NCBI RefSeq assembly: GCF_009856865.1
Contig: NZ_WVUD01000033.1
Span: forward strand, 1-43,473
Direction of reading: 5' to 3'
Length of the DNA stretch: 43,473 nucleotides
From: Solidesulfovibrio aerotolerans
GTDB taxonomy: Bacteria > Desulfobacterota > Desulfovibrionia > Desulfovibrionales > Desulfovibrionaceae
The notes below the pieces were generated by a model that worked only from the letters and a program-made list of their open reading frames with translations, was not told the DNA's origin and searched no databases. The translations under genes and the position numbers were made by a program. Shown piece after piece: positions 8,725-17,308 of the stretch; position 1 is the stretch's first letter; every line of letters begins with the position of its first letter.

Positions 8725-9754
8725 CGTCGGCCGGATAGGACAGCGACATTGCCGCCCGGGCAATGGTCACCTTGCCGTCTTCAAGGGGCTGGCGCAGCAC
8801 TTCCAGCACCGATTTCTTAAATTCCGGCAGCTCGTCGAGAAACAGCACCCCCCGATGGGCCATGGACACCTCGCCCGGCCGGGGATACGACCCGCCGCCG
8901 ATCAGCCCGGCGTCGGAAATGGTGTGGTGCGGGCTGCGAAACGGCCGCACCGTCAAGAGTCCCTCGCCGTCGAGCCGGCCGGCCACGGAATAAATGGTGG
9001 TGACCTCCAGGGCCTCCTCGAAGCCAAGGGGCGGCAGCACCGTGGGCATGCGCTTGGCCAGCATGGTCTTGCCCGAACCCGGCGGGCCGATAAACAGCAG
9101 ATTGTGCCCTCCCGCCGCTGCAATCTCCACCGCCCGCTTGGCATGCTCCTGGCCCTTGACCTCGGAAAAATCCTCGGCAAAGGCCGCGTCCACCACATCC
9201 GGCACAAAGGGCTGGGGCACAACCGGCGAGAGCGGTTCCTCGCCGGTAAAAAAACGCAGGGCTTCCAGGAGTGTCCCCACGGCATAGACCGAAAGGCCCT
9301 CCACCACCGACGCCTCGGCCGCATTGCCGCGCGGCACAACAAGCCCCCGCGCTCCCTCGCGCCGCGCCCGGGCCGCCAAAGGCAAAATGCCGGGCACGGG
9401 CCGCAGTTCGCCGGTCAGCGACAACTCGCCGGCCAGGAAAAATCCGTTCGTGGCCTCGGCCGGAAAGGCGTCCACGGCCGCCAAAAGGGCCAGGGCCAGG
9501 GGCAGATCGTAGGCCGACCCTTCCTTGCGCATATCGGCCGGGGCCAGATTGACGGTGATGCGCGCCGGCGGCAGCTTCAGGCCCGCATTGCGCAGAGCCG
9601 CGAACACCCGTTCCTTGCTCTCGCGCACCGCCCCCTCGGCCAGCCCGACCATGGAAAACGACGGCATACCCTGGCGCGCCAGATCCACTTCCAGGGAAAC
9701 GGGATAGGCTTCGATGCCAAGGAGCGCTGCTGTGCGAATCGTGGAAAGAGTCAT
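8690..9754 (-). pseudogene. comM: comM (YifB/Mg-chelatase-like) 5' fragment cut by the element
   Basis: The N-terminal 355 or so residues of the ComM/YifB AAA+ family are intact: the LonC-like domain ([35 protein letters not shown]), Walker [11 protein letters not shown] and Walker [12 protein letters not shown]. The sequence stops being ComM straight after MNPCPCG, where the element joins; six foreign codons follow to a stop. Full ComM is about 500 residues, so the sensor and C-terminal helical parts are missing. ComM is a hexameric helicase that aids branch migration during natural transformation in studied species. The fragment probably lacks function while the element is present. Confidence 0.93.
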
Positions 9755-9906
9755 GATGGTTGTACAACCGATATCGTGGCTCCGCTAACGGCGCAAGGAT
9801 TTTAGCGCAGCCGGGCTTTTCATTTTACAACGCCGATGCTATCAAGAGCATGTTTCACCGCTTGGCTCACCGTTCATCCTTCGACCCATCGGAAGTCTTA
9901 ACAGCA

Positions 9907-11856
9907 ATGAAGCCACCACGCTTTTCCCTGACGCGTTCCGTCGGCGGCGCGGTCCTCGTGACGCTTATATGCGTCAATACATTGCTGTTGGCCGTTTTTG
10001 GCCTCATCGACTATTTCGGGGAGGATCGACGCCTGCAAGAGGAGCTGCGCTACGACCTGTCCGTCATCACCGAGCAGCTCGCCGCCAATCTGGGCGAACC
10101 GTTGTGGTTTATGGAAAACGCCCATGTCCAGCATCTGGTGGACGGGGCCATGCAAAATGAACGCGTGGCTGCTGTGGTGGTCACCGAACCGGCGGACGGC
10201 AACATCGTCATCGGCCGCAGTCGTGATCGCAGCTGGAGTCCCTCGCCCGTGGCCTTTCAACCGGCCCTGGAAAACGCGATCAGCAAAAAAAACGATATCT
10301 ATTTCGGCGAGGCCCTGGTCGGGAAGGTGGAAGTCCAGATGAGCCGGCGCTTTATGGACAGCGCCCTGCAAAACTCCCTGATCCTTATTGTCCTGCGCAT
10401 CTTTGGTCTCAACGCCGCCCTGGCCGTCGTCCTGGTCATGGTGCTGCGCCGCCAGATCATCGGGCCTTTGACCCGCCTGGAACGCTACGCCGCTCAGGTG
10501 GCCCAGGGCGGCAGCGCCGACGACCGGCCAACAGGCCTTTATGGCGAACTCGACAGCCTGTCCCGGGCCATGGAAGAAATGGTGCACCGCATTTCTTTAG
10601 CCCAACGCAAATACCGCGATATCTTTGAACACGCCACCGAAGGCATCTTCCAAAGCACCTTGGACGGCCGCCTGCTTTCGGCCAATGCCGCTTTGGCCAA
10701 AATGCTCGGCTACGAATCTCCGGCCGCCATCCTCGACAGCATCACCGACATCGACAGCCAACTGTACTACGCCGCCTCTGACCGGCAACAGCTCCTGGCG
10801 CGTCTCATGCAAGAGGAGTTCGTCACGGGTTTCCAGGCCCGCTACGTGCGCCGCGATAAACAGACCATCTGGGTGCTCGTCAATATCCGGCTCGTGCGCG
10901 ACAACGCCGGGCTGCCGCTGTATACCGAAGGCACCATCTCCGACATCACCGCCCGGGTGCGGGCCGAACGACGCCTGGAAATTCTCATTCGCCATCTGCG
11001 CGAAGCCGTCAAGGAACGCAGCGGCCGGCTTGCCGTCAAAGCCGCCGAACTCGAAGCCGCCAATCTGCGCCTGCAGGAACTCGACCGCCTCAAATCCGGC
11101 TTCCTGGCCACCGTTTCCCACGATCTGCGCACCCCGCTGACTTCCATCATGGGCTTTGCCAAACTCATCTCTCGCGATTTTCTGAAATATTTTGCGCCGT
11201 TTGCCACAGGGCACGACCGCCTTGCCCGCCAGGCCGAGCGCATTGCCTCCAATCTCGCCATCATTGAAAACGAAGGTGAACGCCTCACCCGGCTGATCAA
11301 CGACTTCCTCGATCTGTCCAAAATCGAAGCCGGGCGCGCCCAATGGCGCGATACCCAGGTCGATGTGGCGGCGGCCCTGACCCGGGCTGCCGATGCCGTC
11401 AGCGCCGATTTCGACGCCAAACCCGGTGTCCGTTTCACCATGACCATCGCGGAGAATCTGCCGCCCCTGACCATCGATCCCGACCGGTTGACCCAGGTGC
11501 TCGTCAACCTGCTCGGCAATGCCGCCAAATTCACTGACGAAGGGTTTGTCAAACTGCACGCTTTTGTCCGCGACGATCTGCTGCGTATCGAACTCACCGA
11601 CACCGGGGAGGGCATTCAAAGAGAATCCCTGGAGAAAATCTTCGATAAGTTCCATCAGGCCCAAGCCAGCGATACCGTCGAGGAAAACCGCCGCCGCAAA
11701 GGCACCGGCCTTGGCCTGGCCATCTGCCGTCAGATCGTTGAGCACTACCAGGGGCGCATCTGGGTCGAATCCGAACTGGGACGCGGCAGCACCTTCATCC
11801 TGGAACTCCCCCTGGCCCAACCGCCGGCCGTTGCAGCTTCCGGCCCGGATGCCTAG
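9907..11856 (+). CDS. Membrane sensor histidine kinase (HAMP-PAS-HisKA-HATPase)
   Basis: A 649-residue protein from ATG 9907, with GGAAG upstream; the frame is open earlier but the extension is not kinase-like. TM1 is at about residues 13-37, a periplasmic sensor region at about 38-155, TM2 at about 157-178, then HAMP and PAS from about 234 (YRDIFEHATEGIF). The HisKA phospho-acceptor is His405 in ATVSHDLRTPL. The HATPase has the N box VNLLGNAAKF, G1 DTGEGI and G2 GTGLGLAICRQIVE. It phosphorylates an unknown response regulator; none is adjacent. It diverges from comM with a 152-base gap. The signal is unknown. Confidence 0.92.
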   Translation: MKPPRFSLTRSVGGAVLVTLICVNTLLLAVFGLIDYFGEDRRLQEELRYDLSVITEQLAANLGEPLWFMENAHVQHLVDGAMQNERVAAVVVTEPADGNIVIGRSRDRSWSPSPVAFQPALENAISKKNDIYFGEALVGKVEVQMSRRFMDSALQNSLILIVLRIFGLNAALAVVLVMVLRRQIIGPLTRLERYAAQVAQGGSADDRPTGLYGELDSLSRAMEEMVHRISLAQRKYRDIFEHATEGIFQSTLDGRLLSANAALAKMLGYESPAAILDSITDIDSQLYYAASDRQQLLARLMQEEFVTGFQARYVRRDKQTIWVLVNIRLVRDNAGLPLYTEGTISDITARVRAERRLEILIRHLREAVKERSGRLAVKAAELEAANLRLQELDRLKSGFLATVSHDLRTPLTSIMGFAKLISRDFLKYFAPFATGHDRLARQAERIASNLAIIENEGERLTRLINDFLDLSKIEAGRAQWRDTQVDVAAALTRAADAVSADFDAKPGVRFTMTIAENLPPLTIDPDRLTQVLVNLLGNAAKFTDEGFVKLHAFVRDDLLRIELTDTGEGIQRESLEKIFDKFHQAQASDTVEENRRRKGTGLGLAICRQIVEHYQGRIWVESELGRGSTFILELPLAQPPAVAASGPDA

Positions 11857-12065
11857 AGACCCGGGACGCCGTCCCAACCCCGCCGGGAAGCTGTCCCGGA
11901 CCCCACCGGGGCAGAGCCCCGAGAATCACAGCATTGCGTGTCGCGGATGTGCCAGCTCCCCGGCCAAGGGCAGACAGGCCCTTGGGTTGACGGGGGGGCT
12001 GGAAGTAGATAAATATAATATATCCGGCGAATTAACGCCTCACCACGTCCAGGATTCGTGTTTCC

Positions 12066-12845
12066 TTGAGAAGAGATAAAGTCCTTTTGTTGCTGCTGCT
12101 TGGCTGTCTCGTCTGCACGTCCGGCATTGCCATCTATTGTAAGCTGGACAGTGTCCGTATGGACAAACGTATGCGAGACGCCGACGCCACCGCCACCACC
12201 GCCACCAACGTCACAACGGCTTTGAATGACCTCAGCGGGTTTTATAAGCGCACGCGGAGAGGTGTTTGCCTCAGCGAGTTGCGCTCCCAGAACGATCCCC
12301 TGATCGTCCTGTTCGGCGATAGCATCTTGGAACAGTTGTATTTTCCGGCTTTGGACGGCATCAATGCGTTCAATGCCGGTGTTTCAGGAGCCAAGGCTCT
12401 GGAGTCACTGGAGTTTGTGGGGGATGTTCTGGCCGCTTCGCACGGCCCGTTGGTGATCCTGGCCCTGGGGATCAACGACGCTTTCGGCCCACCTGCCTCC
12501 GCTCCGGAACAGTTTGCCGCCGTGTATGAGGCGTTGGTGCGCGCAATTTTGGCCAGCGGCCGCAAGACAGTGTTGGTCACCCTGCCGCCCTTGGAGAGCG
12601 ACAAGTCGGAATCCCAGCTGTTAAGCGGGACCAATCTGGATGCCTACAACGCCGTCATCCGGGAAACCGGGGCCCGCCATGCGCTGCTCGTGGCCGACAT
12701 CAATGCCGTGCTGACGCAGCGGCGCCTCAAAAATTACGTCTCCCAGACCGTGGACGGCGTGCATCTTACTGCCGCCGCTGCTGTCGTGTGGCGCGATACC
12801 GTCTACGCTGTCGCCCGCCAGGCCCTGGCCCAACCCGTGAAGTAG
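12066..12845 (+). CDS. SGNH/GDSL-fold hydrolase-like protein, membrane-anchored
   Basis: A 259-residue protein with a probable TTG start and AGGA about ten bases upstream. An N-terminal hydrophobic anchor (VLLLLLLGCLVCTSGIAIYC) is followed by the SGNH fold: block I LFGDSILEQ, block II with Gly in FNAGVSGAKA, block III LGINDAFG and block V DGVHLT. The catalytic Ser, Gly, Asn and Asp/His positions are all present, so it is probably an active esterase or acyl-hydrolase acting outside the inner membrane, perhaps on sugar acyl groups. A second SGNH protein lies at 17309-17953. The start is uncertain. Confidence 0.78.
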   Translation: MRRDKVLLLLLLGCLVCTSGIAIYCKLDSVRMDKRMRDADATATTATNVTTALNDLSGFYKRTRRGVCLSELRSQNDPLIVLFGDSILEQLYFPALDGINAFNAGVSGAKALESLEFVGDVLAASHGPLVILALGINDAFGPPASAPEQFAAVYEALVRAILASGRKTVLVTLPPLESDKSESQLLSGTNLDAYNAVIRETGARHALLVADINAVLTQRRLKNYVSQTVDGVHLTAAAAVVWRDTVYAVARQALAQPVK

Positions 12846-12887
12846 CGACTGCCGCCGCCCGGTGCGGCGATCCGTACAGGCAGCCGG

Positions 12888-13451
12888 CTACTTGTGGAAG
12901 GTGGCCATGGATTTGTTGAGTTCGTAGAGCAGGGTGGTCAGGCGAACGAGATAGCTTTCATAGAGCTTTTGCACGTCGGTAGACGAACTCAGCTCTATCT
13001 CCTGATTGCGGGTGGTCAGGAAGTAGACCATGTTGTTGAGAAAGGCGACGATGTTTTTGGTGCGGTTAAAGACGTATTCGTTGATGTCCGTCTCTGTGGA
13101 ACCCACCAGATTGAGATAGATATAGAGGACATCGACGAGGTTATTCAAGCTCGTCGTCACCTTTTGATGCGTATCGAACAGGAACCGCAGCTTGCGATAT
13201 TCCTGGCTGTCCTTGTTTTTCTCATAGACCGGCAGCAGGGTCAGAATCTGACTCTCGCTCGCCCGGGGTTCGCTGTAATATTTGACCACGTCGTCGAGCA
13301 TGGTCACCAGCGTGGCTTCGTCAAAGACTAACGGCGGTGCCGGCTGCGGCGGCGTTTCGGCCAGGGCAGACCCGGCCCCAAGACACAGCATCAAGGCCAC
13401 AAGAACGGCCGGGCCGAGGCCGACGCAGCGGCGGAAAAGACGGGCGGTCAT
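12888..13451 (-). CDS. Secreted helical protein, unknown
   Basis: A 187-residue protein. I chose ATG 13451 because GAGG lies nine bases upstream and a clean signal peptide starts there (MTARLFRRCVGLGPAVLVAL, ending ALA). ATG 13466 is the alternative. The mature part is helical, with many Tyr, Leu and Asn (VTTSLNNLVDVLYIYLNLVG, VAFLNNMVYFL), and has no Cys. It follows the DsbA-like gene by 34 bases on the same strand and is likely co-transcribed with it. I do not recognise a family. Confidence 0.7.
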   Translation of the reverse strand: MTARLFRRCVGLGPAVLVALMLCLGAGSALAETPPQPAPPLVFDEATLVTMLDDVVKYYSEPRASESQILTLLPVYEKNKDSQEYRKLRFLFDTHQKVTTSLNNLVDVLYIYLNLVGSTETDINEYVFNRTKNIVAFLNNMVYFLTTRNQEIELSSSTDVQKLYESYLVRLTTLLYELNKSMATFHK

Positions 13452-13485
13452 GGCGGAAAGCCTCATTTCGGGACGCGTGCCGGGA

Positions 13486-14283
13486 TCACTGTTTTTTCTT
13501 GTCGCAGGCAGCACAAGGCGCTTCCTGGCCACCGGAACGGGAGACCCGGCGCAGCACGTCTTCAAATTCGTCCAGGGGGGCGGCCCCGCGCACGGATACG
13601 CCGTTAATGACAAAGGTCGGGGTGGCGTCGAACCCGAAAGACCGGGCCTCGGCCGTGTCGTCGTCGATGCGCTTGGCCAGTTCCGGTTTTTTCAGATCGC
13701 GCTTAAGCTGCCCCACATTGGCACCGAGCTTGACAGCCAGGGCGTAGACCATCGGTTCCCCGCCCTGCTCGATCTCGGCCTGGGCGGCAAAAATGGCGTC
13801 GTGGAAGGCAAAAGCCAGCTTGGGGTCTTGGACGGCCAGGGCTTCATAGACCAGGGCGGCCTGCTTGGCCAGTTCGTCTGTGGCGTAGTGTTTAAAGAGC
13901 ACCCGCACCGAATCCGGGTGGCGCGCGGCGAAGTCTTTGAGGGTCAGCGCGCCTTTGGCGCAGTACGGGCACAGGAAGTCGGAATAGACCACCACGGTGA
14001 CGGTGGCGTCGGCCGGTCCGCGCAAGGCCCGGGCCGGGTCGATGACCGGGGCGAGCGGTGTTTTGAATTCCGCCTCCTGTTTGGCCTGGCGCTGGCTGTC
14101 CTGGTAGCTTTGCTGGCCCTGCATGACCAGGGCGAACAACTCAGCCTTGCGCTCGCCCAGGGCGTCGAGGACGATGTCAGGGTGCTCTTTGAGGGCGTCT
14201 TTGACGCCGTTCCCGGAAGAGGCCGGGGCGCAGGCAACAAGGGCAACGAGGGGCAACAGGGCCAAAATGGTGCGCAAGAGCAT
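13486..14283 (-). CDS. DsbA-like thioredoxin-fold lipoprotein
   Basis: A 265-residue protein from ATG 14283, which has AAAGGA eight bases upstream. A lipoprotein signal (LLRTILALLPLVALVAC) precedes a helical spacer and a DsbA/Com1-type domain: VVVYSDFLCPYCAKGALTL carries the CPYC active site, and the cis-Pro loop is in FDATPTFVING. Family members make or reshuffle disulfides in exported proteins. The tail ends in CAACDKKKQ, two extra Cys that could bind metal or relay electrons. No DsbB-like partner is adjacent; the next gene encodes a Cys-free secreted protein. Confidence 0.88.
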   Translation of the reverse strand: MLLRTILALLPLVALVACAPASSGNGVKDALKEHPDIVLDALGERKAELFALVMQGQQSYQDSQRQAKQEAEFKTPLAPVIDPARALRGPADATVTVVVYSDFLCPYCAKGALTLKDFAARHPDSVRVLFKHYATDELAKQAALVYEALAVQDPKLAFAFHDAIFAAQAEIEQGGEPMVYALAVKLGANVGQLKRDLKKPELAKRIDDDTAEARSFGFDATPTFVINGVSVRGAAPLDEFEDVLRRVSRSGGQEAPCAACDKKKQ

Positions 14284-14323
14284 GGGAAACGTCCTTTGCA
14301 TGGAATTATCCACGACGTGCAAG

Positions 14324-14338
14324 CCTACCCTGGGTAGG
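14324..14338. promoter_or_regulatory. Palindrome upstream of the DsbA-like gene
   Basis: CCTACCC, T, GGGTAGG: perfect seven-base arms around one base, 41 bases upstream of the DsbA-like start and 139 bases before the cytochrome start. The position suits an operator, but the factor is unknown. Confidence 0.3.
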
Positions 14339-14476
14339 GGGAAATGCAACAAAAATTTCTGAAAAGCAAGGGAAACGCGGTGAAAGCATTGCATTATTTC
14401 TATGCCGGTGTATGGTTTTCCCTGGCTTTGCCCGCTGTGGGCCGCGATTGATCCCATTGTTTGAAAGGGGGAATCC

Positions 14477-14761
14477 ATGAAACGCATCGGTATATTTCTT
14501 TTTCTTTTGGTCTTCGGACTGGCCGCCCTGGCACTGGCCGCCGGTGATCCGGCCAAAGGCGGCGAACTGGCCAAAGGCTGCGCCTGCCACAAAAGCAAGG
14601 GCGATCTCGACGGCGTGGACGCCGCAGCTTTGACCGCCAAAATGCAGGCTTATAAAGAAGGCAAGGGCGAGAATAAGGCCATGATCTCCATCATGAAAAA
14701 GCAATCCGACCAGGATATGGCCGATCTGGCCGCCTACTACGCTTCCCTGCCCAAGAAATAA
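14477..14761 (+). CDS. Small class I cytochrome c-like protein with CxCH motif
   Basis: A 94-residue protein with AAAGGGGGA before the ATG and a signal peptide ending ALALAAG. The mature protein is laid out like Desulfovibrio c553: a haem-binding region near the N-terminus, a Lys-rich middle and a Met-containing segment (NKAMISIMKKQSDQDM) with a C-terminal helix (ADLAAYYASLPKK). The haem motif reads GCACH, so only one residue separates the two Cys instead of two. Either this protein binds haem unusually, or a codon was lost and it is no longer a c-type cytochrome. It would act in periplasmic electron transfer. Confidence 0.75.
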   Translation: MKRIGIFLFLLVFGLAALALAAGDPAKGGELAKGCACHKSKGDLDGVDAAALTAKMQAYKEGKGENKAMISIMKKQSDQDMADLAAYYASLPKK

Positions 14762-14784
14762 CCCGGATTGATTGCCACACCGGA

Positions 14785-14820
14785 AAAGGCCATGGAACCC
14801 CATTCCAGGGCCTTTTTTTT
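14785..14820 (+). terminator. Rho-independent terminator after the cytochrome gene
   Basis: AAAGGCC, A, TGGAA, loop CCCCA, TTCCA, G, GGCCTTT, followed by a run of T to 14820. It sits 24 bases after the stop codon. Confidence 0.85.
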
Positions 14821-14823
14821 TGA

Positions 14824-15102
14824 GGAATCTCCCCGAGGCACCACGTCCTGTCCCTGGCCGCCCGTTTCGGGCTGGCCGCCGCGTGTCTGGGCTACGCTTT
14901 GTGGGGTGTCGATGTATCCAGGCTGTGGCAGGTGTTGGCCCTGGGCTGGTTTGGCGTGGACCGGGAGCGGGCCTTTGCCGTGGAGCTGGCCCTGCACCTG
15001 CTGCACTCCATCCCCGTGACCCTGGCCGGTCTGTGGGTGCTGACCGCCAGCGGCCTGTCCCTGGACGATCCTCGCCTACAGGCCGACCGGCCCGGCCTGT
15101 AG
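14824..15102 (+). pseudogene. Remnant of a UPF0104 flippase-like membrane protein
   Basis: An open frame without a good start codon joins two pieces of the lysylphosphatidylglycerol-synthase/UPF0104 transmembrane family. The first is an N-terminal helix (LAARFGLAAACLGYALWGVD, then SRLWQVLA). The second is the typical C-terminal end (GVDRERAFAVELALHLLHS, then IPVTLAGLWVL and GLSLDD). Full members have about 300 residues, so most membrane helices between are gone, without a frame break. It begins right after the cytochrome terminator and lacks a ribosome binding site, so it is probably not expressed. The family call rests on pattern recognition only. Confidence 0.5.
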
Positions 15103-15206
15103 GGGCACGCGTACGTCCAGCCTGTCAGTTTGGGGTGAAAGCGCAATTCGTGAGGCCAAGGGTTTTGCCGGGCAAGCCCGGTTGGCCGCTGCCCGGGCAA
15201 CGGGGG

Positions 15207-16037
15207 TCAGGTCTGGCGTTCGCGGTGGCGGTCGAGGTGCCACAGGTAGAGGATATCCGCGAGTTCCGGGATAACGTGGCTTTCCACCGGCTTCCAGCGG
15301 ATCTTGCCGGCCTTGGGGTCCAGGGTGCCCAGAGCCAGAAATTCCAGGCCCAGGGTCAGGTCGTGGTTGACCCGATCCATGGCCGCGTGGCTGACCTTGG
15401 CCACCATCCAGAATTCCCCGCCGCCGGCGGCGCGCGGCTCGCGCAGTTCCAGGCGCACCACCAATCGGTCGCCCCGCACCGCAGCCAGGCCGCGTTCCTG
15501 AGCCAGGGGCCCACCGAGTGTCAGGCAGAGTCCGCCGGCCGACACGTTGGCCAGCCGGGCCGCGCCGTTGTGAAAATCCCCGGAACGCAGAGCCGGTGTG
15601 TCGAGGCAAAACCCGGCCTTGCGGTCGTAGCGCCAGAAAAACGCTGCGGCCAACCGGCCCAGGTCAGGCTCCAGCCGCAGGCTCTTGCGCCGCTGGCCGA
15701 AAACCAGGGCCTCGGGTTCCGCCAGGCGCAAGCGGGCCAGACCGGCCGGACTGCTCGCCGCCGCCAGAATATGGCTGTCGAAGGTGTAAAAAATTTCTTC
15801 CAGGCTTTTGCGGCGCAGCACCACCTGAAAATAACCCTTCACCGGCTGGCCCACCCAGTGCGGACCGGCCGCCGCCTTGCCGATGCTTTCCAGCAACAGC
15901 CCGCGGGTGGAAGCCTCCAGGATGGCGCAGTCAATTTCCTTAAGGCCCACGATTGGCTGGGGCAGTTTCAGATGGCAGCGGGAACGCTGGGCGAGGGCCT
16001 CTTCCAGCAGGCGGCGTGGGGTGGCAGATGATGACAT
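15207..16037 (-). CDS. PilZ-domain protein (copy 1)
   Basis: A 276-residue protein with a YcgR-like layout. An N-terminal beta-rich domain (residues about 1-115) is followed by a PilZ domain that starts at the c-di-GMP-binding RxxxR in GQRRKSLRLEP and has the (N/D)xSxGG motif as ANVSAGGLCLTL. It ends with ADILYLWHLDRHRE. PilZ domains bind cyclic di-GMP and adjust motility or surface traits; this one is cytoplasmic. It is a paralogue of the next minus-strand gene (16196-17029), with near-identical ends (LLEEALAQRSRCHL). The ribosome binding site is weak. Confidence 0.87.
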   Translation of the reverse strand: MSSSATPRRLLEEALAQRSRCHLKLPQPIVGLKEIDCAILEASTRGLLLESIGKAAAGPHWVGQPVKGYFQVVLRRKSLEEIFYTFDSHILAAASSPAGLARLRLAEPEALVFGQRRKSLRLEPDLGRLAAAFFWRYDRKAGFCLDTPALRSGDFHNGAARLANVSAGGLCLTLGGPLAQERGLAAVRGDRLVVRLELREPRAAGGGEFWMVAKVSHAAMDRVNHDLTLGLEFLALGTLDPKAGKIRWKPVESHVIPELADILYLWHLDRHRERQT

Positions 16038-16195
16038 CGGCTCTAGCTATGCGCTTGGAGTGGGGAGGAATGATCGCGGCGGGGTGGCGGATGTGCGTCG
16101 TTTGGGTCGCGCGGTTTCGTCGCGGCGCGTCAGCGGGCGGGCGCGGCGAGCGCCCTGTCCGGTCTGCGTCGGAAGCCGGCCGGCCCGGCTTGGCC

Positions 16196-17029
16196 TCAGG
16201 CCAGCCGCTCGCGGTGGCGGTCGAGGTGCCAGAGGTAGAGGATGTCGACCAGTCGCGCGATGGCGTTGTTGGCCACGGGCAGCCAGCGCATTTTGCCGGT
16301 CTTGGGGTCAATGACGCCCTCGGCCAGAAATTCCAGGCCCAGCGACAGGTTTTGGCTCACCCGGTCCAGGGCGAAGTGGCTGACCTTGGCGACAAGCAGG
16401 AAGTCCGTGGCCGTGCTGGCCCGTGGTTCGCGCAGTTCGAGGTGCAAAACGAGCCGGTCGCCCCGGGTGGTCGGCAGGGCGCGCTCCCGGGCCAGGGCGG
16501 CGCGCAGGGACAGGCACAGCCCGCCGGCCGACAGGTTGACCAGCCGGACGAGGCCGTTTTGGAAATCCGAAGAGCGCAGGGCCGGTGTGTCCCGGTTAAA
16601 CCCTGTCTCGCGGTCGTAGCGCCATAAAAAGACCGAGCGCAGCCGGTCGAGTTCAGGCTCCAGGCGCAGGCTTTTGCGGCGCTGTCCGAAAACCAGGGTC
16701 GCCGGTTCGTTCAGACGCACCCGCAGCAGGCCGCCTGAACCGGCCGTCCCCGTCTGGATACGGGTCTCGAAAGTGTAAAATTGCTCTTCCAGCAGGGCTT
16801 CACGGCGCTGCATGACCCGGAAAAACCCCGTGACCGGCAACCCGGTCCAGTGCGGTCCCGGTGCCGCCTTGTCGAGACATTCCAGCAACAGCCCGCGATC
16901 CGAAGCCTCTACAATGTCGCAGTCGAGTTCCTTAAGCCCCCCGATAATTTTGGGCAACGTCAAATGGCAGCGGGATCGCTGGGCCAGGGCTTCTTCCAGG
17001 AGGCTGCGCGGCGTGGCGGGCGAGGTCAT
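16196..17029 (-). CDS. PilZ-domain protein (copy 2)
   Basis: A 277-residue tandem paralogue of the gene at 15207-16037. It has the same order of parts: an N-terminal YcgR-type domain (SLLEEALAQRSRCHLTLP), RxxxR in GQRRKSLRLEP, the NxSxGG motif in LVNLSAGGLCLSL, and the shared C-terminus VDILYLWHLDRHRE. Both c-di-GMP contact motifs are intact, so both copies probably bind the nucleotide. A TTG at 17041 is an alternative start; neither has a clear ribosome binding site. The 158-base gap to copy 1 holds no gene. Confidence 0.86.
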   Translation of the reverse strand: MTSPATPRSLLEEALAQRSRCHLTLPKIIGGLKELDCDIVEASDRGLLLECLDKAAPGPHWTGLPVTGFFRVMQRREALLEEQFYTFETRIQTGTAGSGGLLRVRLNEPATLVFGQRRKSLRLEPELDRLRSVFLWRYDRETGFNRDTPALRSSDFQNGLVRLVNLSAGGLCLSLRAALARERALPTTRGDRLVLHLELREPRASTATDFLLVAKVSHFALDRVSQNLSLGLEFLAEGVIDPKTGKMRWLPVANNAIARLVDILYLWHLDRHRERLA

Positions 17030-17308
17030 GAGAGCGTGCAATTTTTTGCCTGTTCCCGGTGGCCGGCCTTTCCAGGGAGGAGGGCGGGACAGCTTGGGTT
17101 GACCATGTTACAAAATGGATTGCTCGGGTACTGTGTTTCAGGACGAAATCCATTGTCAATTCCAATCTGGCCCGGCGCGAAACAATTGCCTCATGAAAGC
17201 GCGGGATTGGGGCTTTGGGGCACTTTTCAACCAAGCCCGGACATGCTACCAGCTGCCCCGTTGGGCAAGGGAACAAGGGATGGCTCGATGCGTAAGGGGA
17301 GGAACGAG

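Noticed and set aside
8588-9805. 405-codon open frame antisense to comM
   Set aside because: Shadow of comM; it crosses the integration junction and has no recognisable content.
10597-11877. Long open frame antisense to the sensor kinase
   Set aside because: It is the mirror of a high-GC kinase gene; it has no family content or start signal, and the plus-strand kinase motifs are unmistakable.
14772-16031. 419-codon open frame over the UPF0104 remnant and PilZ copy 1
   Set aside because: It is a compositional shadow of the PilZ gene on the other strand; low-complexity Pro/Arg/Gly, no ribosome binding site.
16781-17308. N-terminal extension of the secreted SGNH-fold protein
   Set aside because: The frame is open far upstream, but GGGGAGG and a clean signal peptide fix the start at 17309, and the extension overlaps PilZ copy 2.
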